Below, one piece after another: positions 26,619 to 33,895 of a DNA stretch of 64,000 nt. The DNA is from Crenalkalicoccus roseus (GTDB lineage: Bacteria > Pseudomonadota > Alphaproteobacteria > Acetobacterales > Acetobacteraceae), in assembly GCF_004761865.1 (NCBI RefSeq), contig NZ_SJDM01000002.1, positions 1 through 64,000 of the forward strand. The letters run 5' to 3'. The translations under genes were made by a program, and so were the position numbers. How positions within the stretch are numbered: the first letter of the stretch is position 1; each line of letters begins with the position of its first letter. Under the pieces are notes generated by a model, which was not told where the DNA came from, ran no database searches, and saw only the letters and a program-made list of their open reading frames with translations.

Positions 26619-27383
26619 TCAGTGGCGGCGCATGGCGGCGCGCAGCGTCCGCAGGATCTCGATGCGCAGCGCGCCGAGCTCGGCGACGAGATCCTCGCGC
26701 GGGCGGGGCAGGTCCACGGTCCATTCCCCGGCCGCGCGGGCGGGGCTTCCGCCCAGCAGCAGCACGCGGTCGGCGAGCAGCAGCGCCTCGTCGATGTCAT
26801 GGGTGACGAGCAGCGTCGCGGCACGCGACGCCGCCACCACCCTGAGCAGCAGGCGCTGCATCTCCGCCCGCGTCACCTCGTCGAGCGCGCCGAAGGGCTC
26901 GTCGAGCAGCAGCACCTCCGGATCGCGCGCGAGGCAGCGGGCGAGCGCCGTGCGCTGCGCCATGCCGCCCGACAGCTCCGCCGGGCGGCGGCGGCGCGCC
27001 GGGGAGAGGCCGACCGCGGCGATCGCCGCCGCCACGCGGGCCTCGCGCTCCGCGCGCAAAAGCCGCTTCTGGCTGCGGAAGTCGAGGCCGAAGGCGACGT
27101 TCTGCTCCAGCGACAGCCAGGGCAGCAGGCAGGGATCCTGGAAGGCGATGGCCACGCGCGGATGCGCCGCGGCGAGCGGGACGCCGCCGACCAGCACCCG
27201 GCCTTCGCTCGGCGCCTCCAGCCCCGCCAGCACGCGCAGGAGGCTCGACTTGCCGATGCCGCTCGGCCCCAGCACCGCCACCACCTCGCCCCGGTGCAGC
27301 GCGAGGTCGAGGCCGGCGAGCACCGGCTGCGCCGCGCCCGGGTAGCGCAGCGCCACCGCCTCGGCACGCAGCGCCTCGGTCAT
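26619..27383 (-). CDS. ABC transporter ATP-binding protein (SsuB/TauB type)
   Basis: A 254-residue ATPase that drives import with the permease and receptor beside it. Walker A is GPSGIGKSS, the Q-loop is AFQDPCLLPWLS, the signature is LSGGMAQRTALAR, Walker B is VLLLDEPFGALD, and the switch His is in LLVTHDIDEA. The start overlaps the acyl-CoA dehydrogenase-like gene stop as ATGA, so the transporter and flavoprotein are made together. Confidence 0.93.
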   Translation of the reverse strand: MTEALRAEAVALRYPGAAQPVLAGLDLALHRGEVVAVLGPSGIGKSSLLRVLAGLEAPSEGRVLVGGVPLAAAHPRVAIAFQDPCLLPWLSLEQNVAFGLDFRSQKRLLRAEREARVAAAIAAVGLSPARRRRPAELSGGMAQRTALARCLARDPEVLLLDEPFGALDEVTRAEMQRLLLRVVAASRAATLLVTHDIDEALLLADRVLLLGGSPARAAGEWTVDLPRPREDLVAELGALRIEILRTLRAAMRRH

Positions 27384-28462
27384 GCGGCGCGGCCCGTCCG
27401 CAACGCCTCGGCAGCGAGCGAGGCCTTGAGCTGCGTCAGGCTGGGGGTGATCACCGGCACGAAGGCCGCCTCGCGCCAGCGGCGGGCGAAGCCCCGGCCC
27501 TGCGGGGAGAGGTAGGCACGGCCGCCGGAGGCCTGCAATTCGAGCTGCATGGCCTCGGCCACGATCCCGGCCAGGGCGATGCGGATGCGGAAGAGGCCGG
27601 CGGCCCGGGCGTGGAAGGCGCCGGCGCGCAGCCCCTCGCGCAGCGCGCGCTCCTGTTCCGCGAGCCGCTCGCCGAGCACCTCGAGCGGGGCGCGCAGCAC
27701 CTCCCGCGCCGGGCCGCCCTGGCCGGCGGCCTCGGCCAGGGCGCGTCGGGCGAGGCCGATGGACATGCCGCACTGCAGGCCGAGGAAGGCGGGGCGGACC
27801 TGCGGCAGCCAGCGCGCCGCCTGGTCGTGCAGCAGATGCTCCGGCCCGATCGGGGCCTCCTGCAGCGCGATCGCCGCCGTGGCGGTGGCGCGCATGCCGA
27901 TGAGGTCGAGATCGGCGGAGCGCGCGAGGCCCGGCAGGTCGTGCGGCAGGGCGGCGACGAAGGGCTGGCTTCCCGGCAGCGCCACCGCGGCGGCGACATG
28001 GAAGCCGGCGGGCTGCAGGTTGGTCACCCAGGGCAGCCGGCCGCTCAGGCGAAGTTCCGCGCCCTCCGCCCGCGCCGCCACCTGGAGTTCCTCGAGGCCC
28101 GAGAGGAACTTCATGGCGTTGGACAGGCCGGTGGCGCCCGCCACCCGCCCGGCGAGCAGGTCGGGCAGGAGGCGCCGGCGCAGCGCCGCGTTGGGGCTCT
28201 GCAGCAGGTACTCGATGAAGGTGCGCTGGCTCCAGAACAGGAAGCCCGCGGCCATGGAGTGTTCGGAGACGGCGGCGATGGCCTCCACCGCCTCGCCCAC
28301 CGTCCCGCCGGCGCCGCCCTCCTCCCGCGGCACGCCGAGGGCGAACAGCCCCGCCTCCGCGAGGCGGAGAAGCGGCGCCGCCGGGTCGGCGGAGCCGTCG
28401 TCCAGGCTCGGGGCCGCCTCCTCCAGCCAACGGCGCAGCCCGGCATCGGCAAGGACCGGCAT
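27380..28462 (-). CDS. acyl-CoA dehydrogenase family protein
   Basis: A 360-residue flavoprotein of the acyl-CoA dehydrogenase superfamily. It contains FALGVPREEGGAGGTVGEAVEAIAAVSEHSMAAGFLFWSQ, typical of the N-terminal domain, and the C-terminal four-helix bundle ending ASGGRAYLSPQGRGFARRWREAAFVPVITPS. In contexts with SsuABC-type transporters and AhpD-like proteins, related proteins (SfnB, DszC-like) act as FMNH2- or FAD-dependent oxidoreductases of organosulfur or similar substrates. That role is inferred here. It is the second gene of the operon, five bases after the AhpD-like gene. Confidence 0.82.
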   Translation of the reverse strand: MPVLADAGLRRWLEEAAPSLDDGSADPAAPLLRLAEAGLFALGVPREEGGAGGTVGEAVEAIAAVSEHSMAAGFLFWSQRTFIEYLLQSPNAALRRRLLPDLLAGRVAGATGLSNAMKFLSGLEELQVAARAEGAELRLSGRLPWVTNLQPAGFHVAAAVALPGSQPFVAALPHDLPGLARSADLDLIGMRATATAAIALQEAPIGPEHLLHDQAARWLPQVRPAFLGLQCGMSIGLARRALAEAAGQGGPAREVLRAPLEVLGERLAEQERALREGLRAGAFHARAAGLFRIRIALAGIVAEAMQLELQASGGRAYLSPQGRGFARRWREAAFVPVITPSLTQLKASLAAEALRTGRAA

Positions 28463-28467
28463 GGCGC

Positions 28468-29040
28468 CTACTCCGCCGCCAGGCGCCGCGGGCCGTCCCA
28501 GCGGAAGGCCTCGAGCTCCGGGTTGAGCGGCGGCTGTCCGAGATTGTTGGCGAAGTTGCAGAGCGTGGCCAGGCTGACGCCGAGCACCACCTCGAGCGCG
28601 TTGGCATCGGTGAAGCCGGCGGCGCGGAAGGCGGCGAGCTCGGCCTCCTCCACCTGGCCGCGGCTGCGGATCACCGCGGCGGTGAAGGCGGCAAGCGCGG
28701 CCAGGCGCGGATCGGCGGGCGGGGCAAGGCCGCGCAGGGCCTCCACCGTGCCGGCATCGAGACCCGCCTTCTTCGTGGCGATCGCGGTATGGCCGGCGAC
28801 GCAGAAGCCGCAGCCATGGGTCGCGGCGGCGGTGATCTGCACCACCTCGCGCTCGGCGAGGGAGAGGCCCGTGCGGGCATTGATGCCGGAGAGGGTCTGA
28901 TAGGCCTCGAGCGCGGCGGGCGCATTGGCGAGCAGGCGCAGCAGGTTGGGCAGGAAGCCGTTCGCCTTCTCGGCGGCGGTCAGCCGCTCCTGCGCTTCCG
29001 TGGGGGCGTCGCCGGGAGTGCGAAGGGGCAGGCGGGGCAT
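28468..29040 (-). CDS. carboxymuconolactone decarboxylase/AhpD-like protein
   Basis: A 190-residue helical protein. The AhpD active-site motif appears as EREVVQITAAATHGCGFCVAGHTAIATKKAGL, with the CxxC pair and the following His used in peroxide reduction or proton relay. The N-terminus FLPNLLRLLANAPAALEAYQTLS is typical of the larger CMD-family members. It heads the operon with the flavoprotein and the ABC importer, and may protect against peroxide made by the flavoprotein. A lone decarboxylase function is unlikely. Confidence 0.88.
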   Translation of the reverse strand: MPRLPLRTPGDAPTEAQERLTAAEKANGFLPNLLRLLANAPAALEAYQTLSGINARTGLSLAEREVVQITAAATHGCGFCVAGHTAIATKKAGLDAGTVEALRGLAPPADPRLAALAAFTAAVIRSRGQVEEAELAAFRAAGFTDANALEVVLGVSLATLCNFANNLGQPPLNPELEAFRWDGPRRLAAE

Positions 29041-29347
29041 GGGCAGTCTCCAGCTCTGGCAGGCGCAGCGGGCGGGGACTTAGAAAGTATTTCTATGTAT
29101 GGCAAGAAAATCCTGGAAAATAAGAGAAATTTTCTTCGTATGAGCAGGTTTTGGCGTAAAGACTTCCACGGACCTCCGCATCGGGAGATCGCGGCAGCGG
29201 CAGGGGCGCCTGCGGCCGGGGGGAGAGCGGCTGCGGTGCGGGCCATCGCCGAGGAGGGGGGCTCGGGGCGAGCGCGGGGCCGGCCGCCCATGCGCGGCGG
29301 CTTCGGGCTGCGGCCGGTCCCGGCGGCCTGATCCGGAGCGGTCCGCT
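29041..29347. other. AT-rich intergenic region upstream of the AhpD/ABC operon
   Basis: This 307-base gap lies between the histidine kinase stop and the AhpD-like start. Bases 29080-29165 have a clearly lower G+C content than the rest of the window. They hold two dyads: TAGAAA-GTA-TTTCTA (29081-29095) and AAGAAAAT (29104-29111) with ATTTTCTT (29129-29136), 17 bases apart. Tracts such as GGAAAATAAGAGAAATT lie between. A regulated promoter for the minus operon is likely. A plus-strand frame through the region has no family resemblance and is not called. Confidence 0.6.
29081..29095 (-). promoter_or_regulatory. perfect 15-bp palindrome, candidate operator
   Basis: TAGAAAGTATTTCTA is a perfect dyad with a GTA centre, 41 to 55 bases before the start of the AhpD-like gene. 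It stands out against the G+C-rich background and is a plausible repressor or activator site for the operon. The cognate regulator is not in the operon and is unknown. The downstream dyad at 29104-29136 could be a second site. Confidence 0.5.
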
Positions 29348-30772
29348 CTAGGCCGGGACCTTCTCTCCGCCCAGGCGCCGCGGCGCCGGTGTCCCGGCGG
29401 GTGACGCCGGGAACGCCACCGTCACCCGCAGGCCGGGCGCCGCGTCCGACAGCGTGACGGAGAGCCCGTGCAGCTCTGCCACCGCCCGCACCAGCGCCAG
29501 GCCAAGGCCGCTGCCCGGCGTGGAGCGCGCCGCGTCGAGGCGGTGGAAGCGGCGGAACACGCGCTCGCGCTCGCTCTCCGGAATGCCCGGCCCGTCATCG
29601 GCCACCTCCAGCACCGCCCCGCCCCCTGCCGCGGGGGAGAGGGCAAGCGCCACCCTTCCGCCGGCGCGGCCGTGGCGCACCGCGTTCTCCACCAGGTTGG
29701 CGATCATCTGCGTCAGCAGCGCGCGGTCGCCGAAGGCCTCGATGCCGGGCGCGATGCGGGCCTCGAAGCGCTGGCCGCGCTCCTCCGCCGCCGGGGCGTA
29801 GGCCTCGGCCACCGCCTCCGCCGCCGCCGAGAGGTCGAGGCGCGCGAATCCGGCGCGCTGCGCGCCGGATTCGATCTGCGCGATGCGCAGGAGCGCGGCG
29901 AACACCTCGAGCAGGGCGTCGCATTCGGCGATCGCGGCTTCCGCCTCCGCCGCCCATTCCTCCCGCGTCGCGGCGCGGCCGGCCGCCTCCAGGCGCTGGC
30001 GCAGGCGGGTCAGCGGCGTGCGCAGGTCGTGGGCGATGTCGTCCGTCACCTGGCGCAGCGCCGCCACCAGCACCTGCAGCCGGTCGAGCGTGGCGTTGAT
30101 GCGCTCCGCCAGGCTGTCGAACTCGTCGCCTCCCCGGCGCAGCGGCAGGCGGCGGGAGAGGTCGCCGGCCTGCACCGCCGCCAGCGCCTCCGCCATCGCC
30201 GCGGCGCGGCGCGCCACCCCGCGGCCCATCAGCAGCCCGCCGAGCAGCCCGCTCAGCAGCGCCCCGCCGCCGACCCAGCCGGCGGCGCCGAGCAGCCGCT
30301 CCTCCAGCGCCCTGACCGGCGAGAGGTCGCGCGCCACCACCAGCATCGTCCCGCCGCCGAGCGGCGCGCCGAGGGCGAGCAGCGGCGCGGTGCCACCCTC
30401 CGGGTGGCGCAGCACGAGGGTGTGCCAGCCGCGCTGGCGCGGCGCCTCGGCCAGGTTGCCGGCGATGCGCCGCCCGTCGGGGGCGGCGAGCAGGTAGTAT
30501 TCGAGGCCCGAGCGATCGGAGGCGATGCGCGCCTCGATAGAGAGCGCCACGCCCCGCACGCCGGAAAGCGCTGCGGCCTGCAGCAGCACGCCCATGTCGC
30601 GCTCGATCTGCTGCTGCACCTGCCGCGCCGCGAAGCCCGCCGTCGCCCACCAGGCGAGGCCGGAGAGGAGGAGCGTGCCGAGCAGGGTCAGCGCCAGGTG
30701 CAGCAGGGTGACGCGGAAGGCGGTGGTGCGCAGGAAGGCCCAGCCCCGGTCGGCGCCGGGCGCCTCAGCCAT
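29348..30772 (-). CDS. two-component sensor histidine kinase
   Basis: A 474-residue membrane kinase with an N-terminal transmembrane segment (FRVTLLHLALTLLGTLLLSGLAW), a periplasmic domain, a second segment (about 150-180), a HAMP domain (RAAAMAEALAAVQAGDLSRRLPLRRGGDEFDSLAERINAT) and the H-box DDIAHDLRTPLTRLRQRLE with the phosphorylated His. Kinase motifs are NLVENAVRHG (N), VADDGPGIP (G1) and GSGLGLALVR (G2). It overlaps the response regulator gene by eight bases (start ATG 30772; ATG 30787 is possible). The stop codon is part of a CCGCTCTAG repeat edge. The signal is unknown. Confidence 0.93.
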   Translation of the reverse strand: MAEAPGADRGWAFLRTTAFRVTLLHLALTLLGTLLLSGLAWWATAGFAARQVQQQIERDMGVLLQAAALSGVRGVALSIEARIASDRSGLEYYLLAAPDGRRIAGNLAEAPRQRGWHTLVLRHPEGGTAPLLALGAPLGGGTMLVVARDLSPVRALEERLLGAAGWVGGGALLSGLLGGLLMGRGVARRAAAMAEALAAVQAGDLSRRLPLRRGGDEFDSLAERINATLDRLQVLVAALRQVTDDIAHDLRTPLTRLRQRLEAAGRAATREEWAAEAEAAIAECDALLEVFAALLRIAQIESGAQRAGFARLDLSAAAEAVAEAYAPAAEERGQRFEARIAPGIEAFGDRALLTQMIANLVENAVRHGRAGGRVALALSPAAGGGAVLEVADDGPGIPESERERVFRRFHRLDAARSTPGSGLGLALVRAVAELHGLSVTLSDAAPGLRVTVAFPASPAGTPAPRRLGGEKVPA

Positions 30773-31442
30773 CGGCGCGGATCGCATAGCCGGCGCCGCG
30801 CACGGTGTGGATCAGCTCCCGGTCGAACCCCTTGTCCACCTTGGCGCGCAGGCGGCTGATGTGGGTCTCCACCACGCTGGTCTTCGGGTCGAAGTGGAAG
30901 TCCCACACCCCTTCCAGCAGCATGGTGCGGGTCACCACCTGGCCGGCATGGCGCAGCAGGTATTCGAGCAGCCGGAACTCGCGCGGCTGCAGCTCGATCC
31001 GACGTCCGGCGCGGGTGACGGTGCGGCGGATCAGGTCCATCTCCAGGTCGCCGGCGCGGAGCACCGTGACCTCCTCGCGCGGCGGCGGGCGGCGGGCAAG
31101 GGCGTTGATGCGCGCCAGCAGCTCGGCGAAGGCGAAGGGCTTGACCAGATAGTCGTCCCCGCCCGCCTCCAGCCCCTCCACCCGGTCGCCGACGCCGGCG
31201 CGCGCGGTCAGGAACAGGACCGGGGCGGCGACCCTGGCCGCGCGGAGGGCGCGCACCAGCGACAGCCCGTCGAGGCCGGGCACCATCCGGTCCACCACCA
31301 GCACGTCATGGCCGCCCGTGGTGGCGAGGAAGAGGCCCTGCGTGCCGTCCGCAGCGTGGTCCACGACATGCCCGGCCTCGCGCAGCCCGCGGATCACGTA
31401 GCGGGCGGTCTCGGCGTCGTCCTCGACGAGCAGGATCCTCAC
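30765..31442 (-). CDS. OmpR-family response regulator
   Basis: A 225-residue transcription factor partner of the adjacent kinase. The receiver domain has acidic residues in LLVEDD, phospho-acceptor Asp51 (VVDRMVP), and Lys101 (LVKPFAF). The C-terminal winged helix contains RREF-type EFRLLEYLLRHAGQVVTRTMLLEGVWDFHFDPKTSVVETHISRLRAKVD. GTG 31442 was chosen because GGAGG stands six bases before it and the frame then begins VRILLVEDD; longer frames add a basic tail of no known type. Targets are unknown. Confidence 0.93.
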   Translation of the reverse strand: MRILLVEDDAETARYVIRGLREAGHVVDHAADGTQGLFLATTGGHDVLVVDRMVPGLDGLSLVRALRAARVAAPVLFLTARAGVGDRVEGLEAGGDDYLVKPFAFAELLARINALARRPPPREEVTVLRAGDLEMDLIRRTVTRAGRRIELQPREFRLLEYLLRHAGQVVTRTMLLEGVWDFHFDPKTSVVETHISRLRAKVDKGFDRELIHTVRGAGYAIRADG

Positions 31443-31601
31443 GGCGGCCTCCGCCCGCGAGGATAGGGCAGATCGCGGAAGGGCTGAACGCGTGCGGGCG
31501 GGGGTCCGTGCCGGTGGCGCGCCCACCACCGCCCCGGGCCCGGGCGCGGCCGGCCGGGACCCCGGCAGCCCCGCGCGCCGATGCGCCCGACGGCGGCCGT
31601 A

Positions 31602-31868
31602 TCAGTCCCGCCTTCCCTCCCTGCGGGCGCGGCCGGGCACGGGGAAGACGTCCACCGGCCCGCCGAGCTGGCTCGCCGCCTCGTTCAGGTCCCCCGCCTG
31701 CGCCTCGCCCGGCGCCACCGGGCTCTCGACCGAGCCGGCGGCGGGATCCTCGCCCGGCTCGGGCCCCGTGCGCCGCTGGCCGCGCTGGCTGGCGCGGGTG
31801 TCCTCCTGGGGCGGCCGGTCCCGCTCGCCTCGTGGCATGGCATCGGTCGGACGGTGGTCGGTGGCCAT
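31602..31868 (-). CDS. hypothetical hydrophilic protein
   Basis: An 88-residue protein beginning MATDHRPTDAMPRGERDRPPQEDTR, rich in Arg, Glu, Pro and Gly, with no hydrophobic segment and no recognised domain. GAAGGA precedes the ATG by eight bases. The sequence looks disordered. It neighbours another acidic hypothetical gene (31942-32442) and could be in one unit with it. Evidence that it is real is the binding site and composition only. Confidence 0.45.
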   Translation of the reverse strand: MATDHRPTDAMPRGERDRPPQEDTRASQRGQRRTGPEPGEDPAAGSVESPVAPGEAQAGDLNEAASQLGGPVDVFPVPGRARREGRRD

Positions 31869-31941
31869 CGCTGCATCCTTCTCTGCCGGCATGGGCGGAG
31901 CCGGGCCAACGCCCGTCCCGCGACGGCGGTTGCCCCGCCGC

Positions 31942-32442
31942 TCAGGGGCCGTCCCGGGGCTCGATCACGCCGCGGCGCAGCAGCTCGATGGCGATGCGGC
32001 CGCCGATGTCCCGCTCCCCCGGAGAGGGTCGCGGCGGCGTGTCCTGCGCGCGGTCGAGCTCGATCAGCAGCGCCTCGTCGGAGGCGCCGCCGAGCGCCGC
32101 CTCCGCCTCCGCCTCGGAGAGCTCGGGGGCGGTCAGCCGCTCGTGCAGCGCGTCGGCCTCCCGCACCCAGAGCTCGTAGCGGTCCGGCGTCTCGGCGTGG
32201 AAGCCTTCCGCCACCACCTCGATCGCCTCGCCGTCGCTCTCGATGGATTCGGCGCCGAACACGCTCACCGCGTCGCTGCGGTTGCGCAGCGCCACCCGCA
32301 GGAGGCCGCGATCCTTGAGCTCGCTCAGCACCGCGACGCCGAGGGCGAGCAGGCTCTCGTCGTCGGCGTCGTCGAGCGCCTCCGCCACCGCGTCCCGGGG
32401 CTCCTCGTCGGGCGGGTGGCCGTTGCCGCTGCCGTTGATCAT
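31942..32442 (-). CDS. acidic hypothetical protein
   Basis: A 166-residue protein starting MINGSGNGHPPDEEPRDAVAEALDDADDESLLALGVAVLSELKDRGLL, so strongly acidic and helical at the N-terminus. The middle part, LRVALRNRSDAVSVFGAESIESDGEAIEVVAEGFHAE, could form strands. AGGAGG is well placed before ATG 32442. No family is recognised. It lies 65 bases after the FAD monooxygenase and is likely translated from a shared minus-strand transcript. Confidence 0.7.
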   Translation of the reverse strand: MINGSGNGHPPDEEPRDAVAEALDDADDESLLALGVAVLSELKDRGLLRVALRNRSDAVSVFGAESIESDGEAIEVVAEGFHAETPDRYELWVREADALHERLTAPELSEAEAEAALGGASDEALLIELDRAQDTPPRPSPGERDIGGRIAIELLRRGVIEPRDGP

Positions 32443-32507
32443 CGCCGCCTCCTGGCCGTGGTGCTGCGCACTGCAACGCGCGGGGGCGGCGCGGGCTGCG
32501 GGGCGGC

Positions 32508-33758
32508 TCAGCCCGCAGGGCGGGCGGGCACCGACCAGCTCGGACGGGCGTTCAGCGTCGCCGGGTCCATGCCGGCGATGCGCTTGTAGGCTGTCACCGT
32601 CGCCTCCAGCTCCTCGCGGCTGACCACATCCTCGAGGCGGGCGAAGCCCTCGGGGGCGCGGGCGTGGACGATGTCCATCACCCGGTCCGGCCCGTCGCCG
32701 CGGTTCGCCTCCACCACCGCCGCCGTGGCGGGGCGCCGCGCCGCCTCGTAGGCGGCGAGGCCGGCCTCGATGCCGGGCTGGGTGGCGAGCTGCAGCGCCA
32801 GGAAGCGTGCGTCGAGGATCGCCTGCGAGGCGCCGTTGGAGCCGATCGGGTACATCGGGTGCGCCGCGTCGCCGAGCAGCGTCGCCCGCCCCTGCGTCCA
32901 CCAGGGCAGCGGGTCGCGGTCCACCATGGGGAACTCGTACACTGCCTCGGCCGCGCGGATCAGCGCCGGCACGGAAAGCCAGCCGAACTCCCAGTCGGCG
33001 AAGAGCGGCAGGAAGGCGGCCGGGTCGGCGCGGCGGTTCCAGTCCTCCCGCGCCCAGACATGGTCGGCGGGGAAGCGCTGCTCGGCGATCCAGTTGATCT
33101 CGGCCCGGCCGTCCGCCGCCTGGCCGATCGGGTAGCAGACGAATTTGCGGTCGCGGTGCCCGGCCTGCACCATGCTCGCCCCGGTGCGGAAGGGGGAGGC
33201 GAGGCTGACGGCGCGCCAGAGGATGCAGCCGTTCCATTTCGGCGGCCCCTCGCCGGGGAAGAACTGCGCCCGCACCGCGGAATGGATGCCGTCCGCGGCC
33301 ACCAGCAGGTCGCCGCGCGCCGTGCCGCCATCGGCGAAGCGGGCGGTCACCCCGGCGCCGTCCTGCTCGATGCCGAGCAGGCGCCGCCCCGTGTGCAGCC
33401 GCGCCGCGCCCAGACGCTCCGCCGCCGCCCGCCACAGCAGCATCTGCAGCCGGCCGCGGTGGATGGAGTATTGCGGCCAGCGATAGCCGGCGGCGAGGCC
33501 GCGCGGCTCGGCCCAGATCTCCTGGCCGAAGCGGTTGGCGTAGACGAACTCTCGCGTCGCCACCCCGGCCGCCGCCAGCGCCTCGCCGAGGCCGAGCTCG
33601 GTCAGCTCGCGCACCGCGTGCGGCTGCAGGTTGATGCCGACCCCGAGCGGACGGACCTCGGCCGCCGCCTCGAACACCTCCGCCCCGATCCCGGCGGCGT
33701 GCAGGGCGAGCGCGGTGGTCAGCCCGCCGATGCCGCCGCCGATGACGATCGCCCGCAT
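32508..33758 (-). CDS. FAD-dependent monooxygenase (salicylate-hydroxylase-like)
   Basis: A 416-residue flavoprotein of the aromatic hydroxylase family. It has the dinucleotide-binding GGGIGGLTTALALHAAG at the N-terminus, a DG motif in LLVAADGIHSAVRAQF near residue 160, and the GD motif in ATLLGDAAHPMYPIGSNGASQAILDA that contacts FAD. It probably hydroxylates an aromatic or cyclic substrate with NAD(P)H, but the substrate is not indicated. ATG 33758 follows GGAGGAACGGAGGG. It is divergent from the phoD gene, with 137 bases between. Confidence 0.88.
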   Translation of the reverse strand: MRAIVIGGGIGGLTTALALHAAGIGAEVFEAAAEVRPLGVGINLQPHAVRELTELGLGEALAAAGVATREFVYANRFGQEIWAEPRGLAAGYRWPQYSIHRGRLQMLLWRAAAERLGAARLHTGRRLLGIEQDGAGVTARFADGGTARGDLLVAADGIHSAVRAQFFPGEGPPKWNGCILWRAVSLASPFRTGASMVQAGHRDRKFVCYPIGQAADGRAEINWIAEQRFPADHVWAREDWNRRADPAAFLPLFADWEFGWLSVPALIRAAEAVYEFPMVDRDPLPWWTQGRATLLGDAAHPMYPIGSNGASQAILDARFLALQLATQPGIEAGLAAYEAARRPATAAVVEANRGDGPDRVMDIVHARAPEGFARLEDVVSREELEATVTAYKRIAGMDPATLNARPSWSVPARPAG

Positions 33759-33838
33759 CCCTCCGTTCCTCCTTCCGCACCGGGAGGGGGGAGAATGGAC
33801 CGCCCGACGCCGCGGGAAAACGGGGTGCGGAGGGCGGA

Positions 33839-33872
33839 ACGTCACGCCCCTGTCACGCGCCGGCGCTACACT
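33839..33872 (+). promoter_or_regulatory. Pho-box-like promoter of phoD
   Basis: ACGTCAC-GCCC-CTGTCAC (33839-33856) is a direct repeat of 7-mers, spaced 11 bases, close to the PhoB-binding consensus CTGTCAT-N4-CTGTCAT. It stands ten bases before a TACACT -10 (33867-33872), the spacing expected when PhoB replaces a -35. The ATG is at 33896. Phosphate-starvation control of the PhoD-type phosphatase is therefore likely. Confidence 0.65.
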
Positions 33873-33895
33873 GCGGCCGGTGCCGGAGGGAAGCC

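Noticed and set aside
29095-29331. Plus-strand ORF starting MYGKKILENKRNF in the AT-rich gap
   Set aside because: It lacks a binding site and any family resemblance, and its end is Arg/Gly/Pro-rich readthrough of ordinary G+C-rich sequence.
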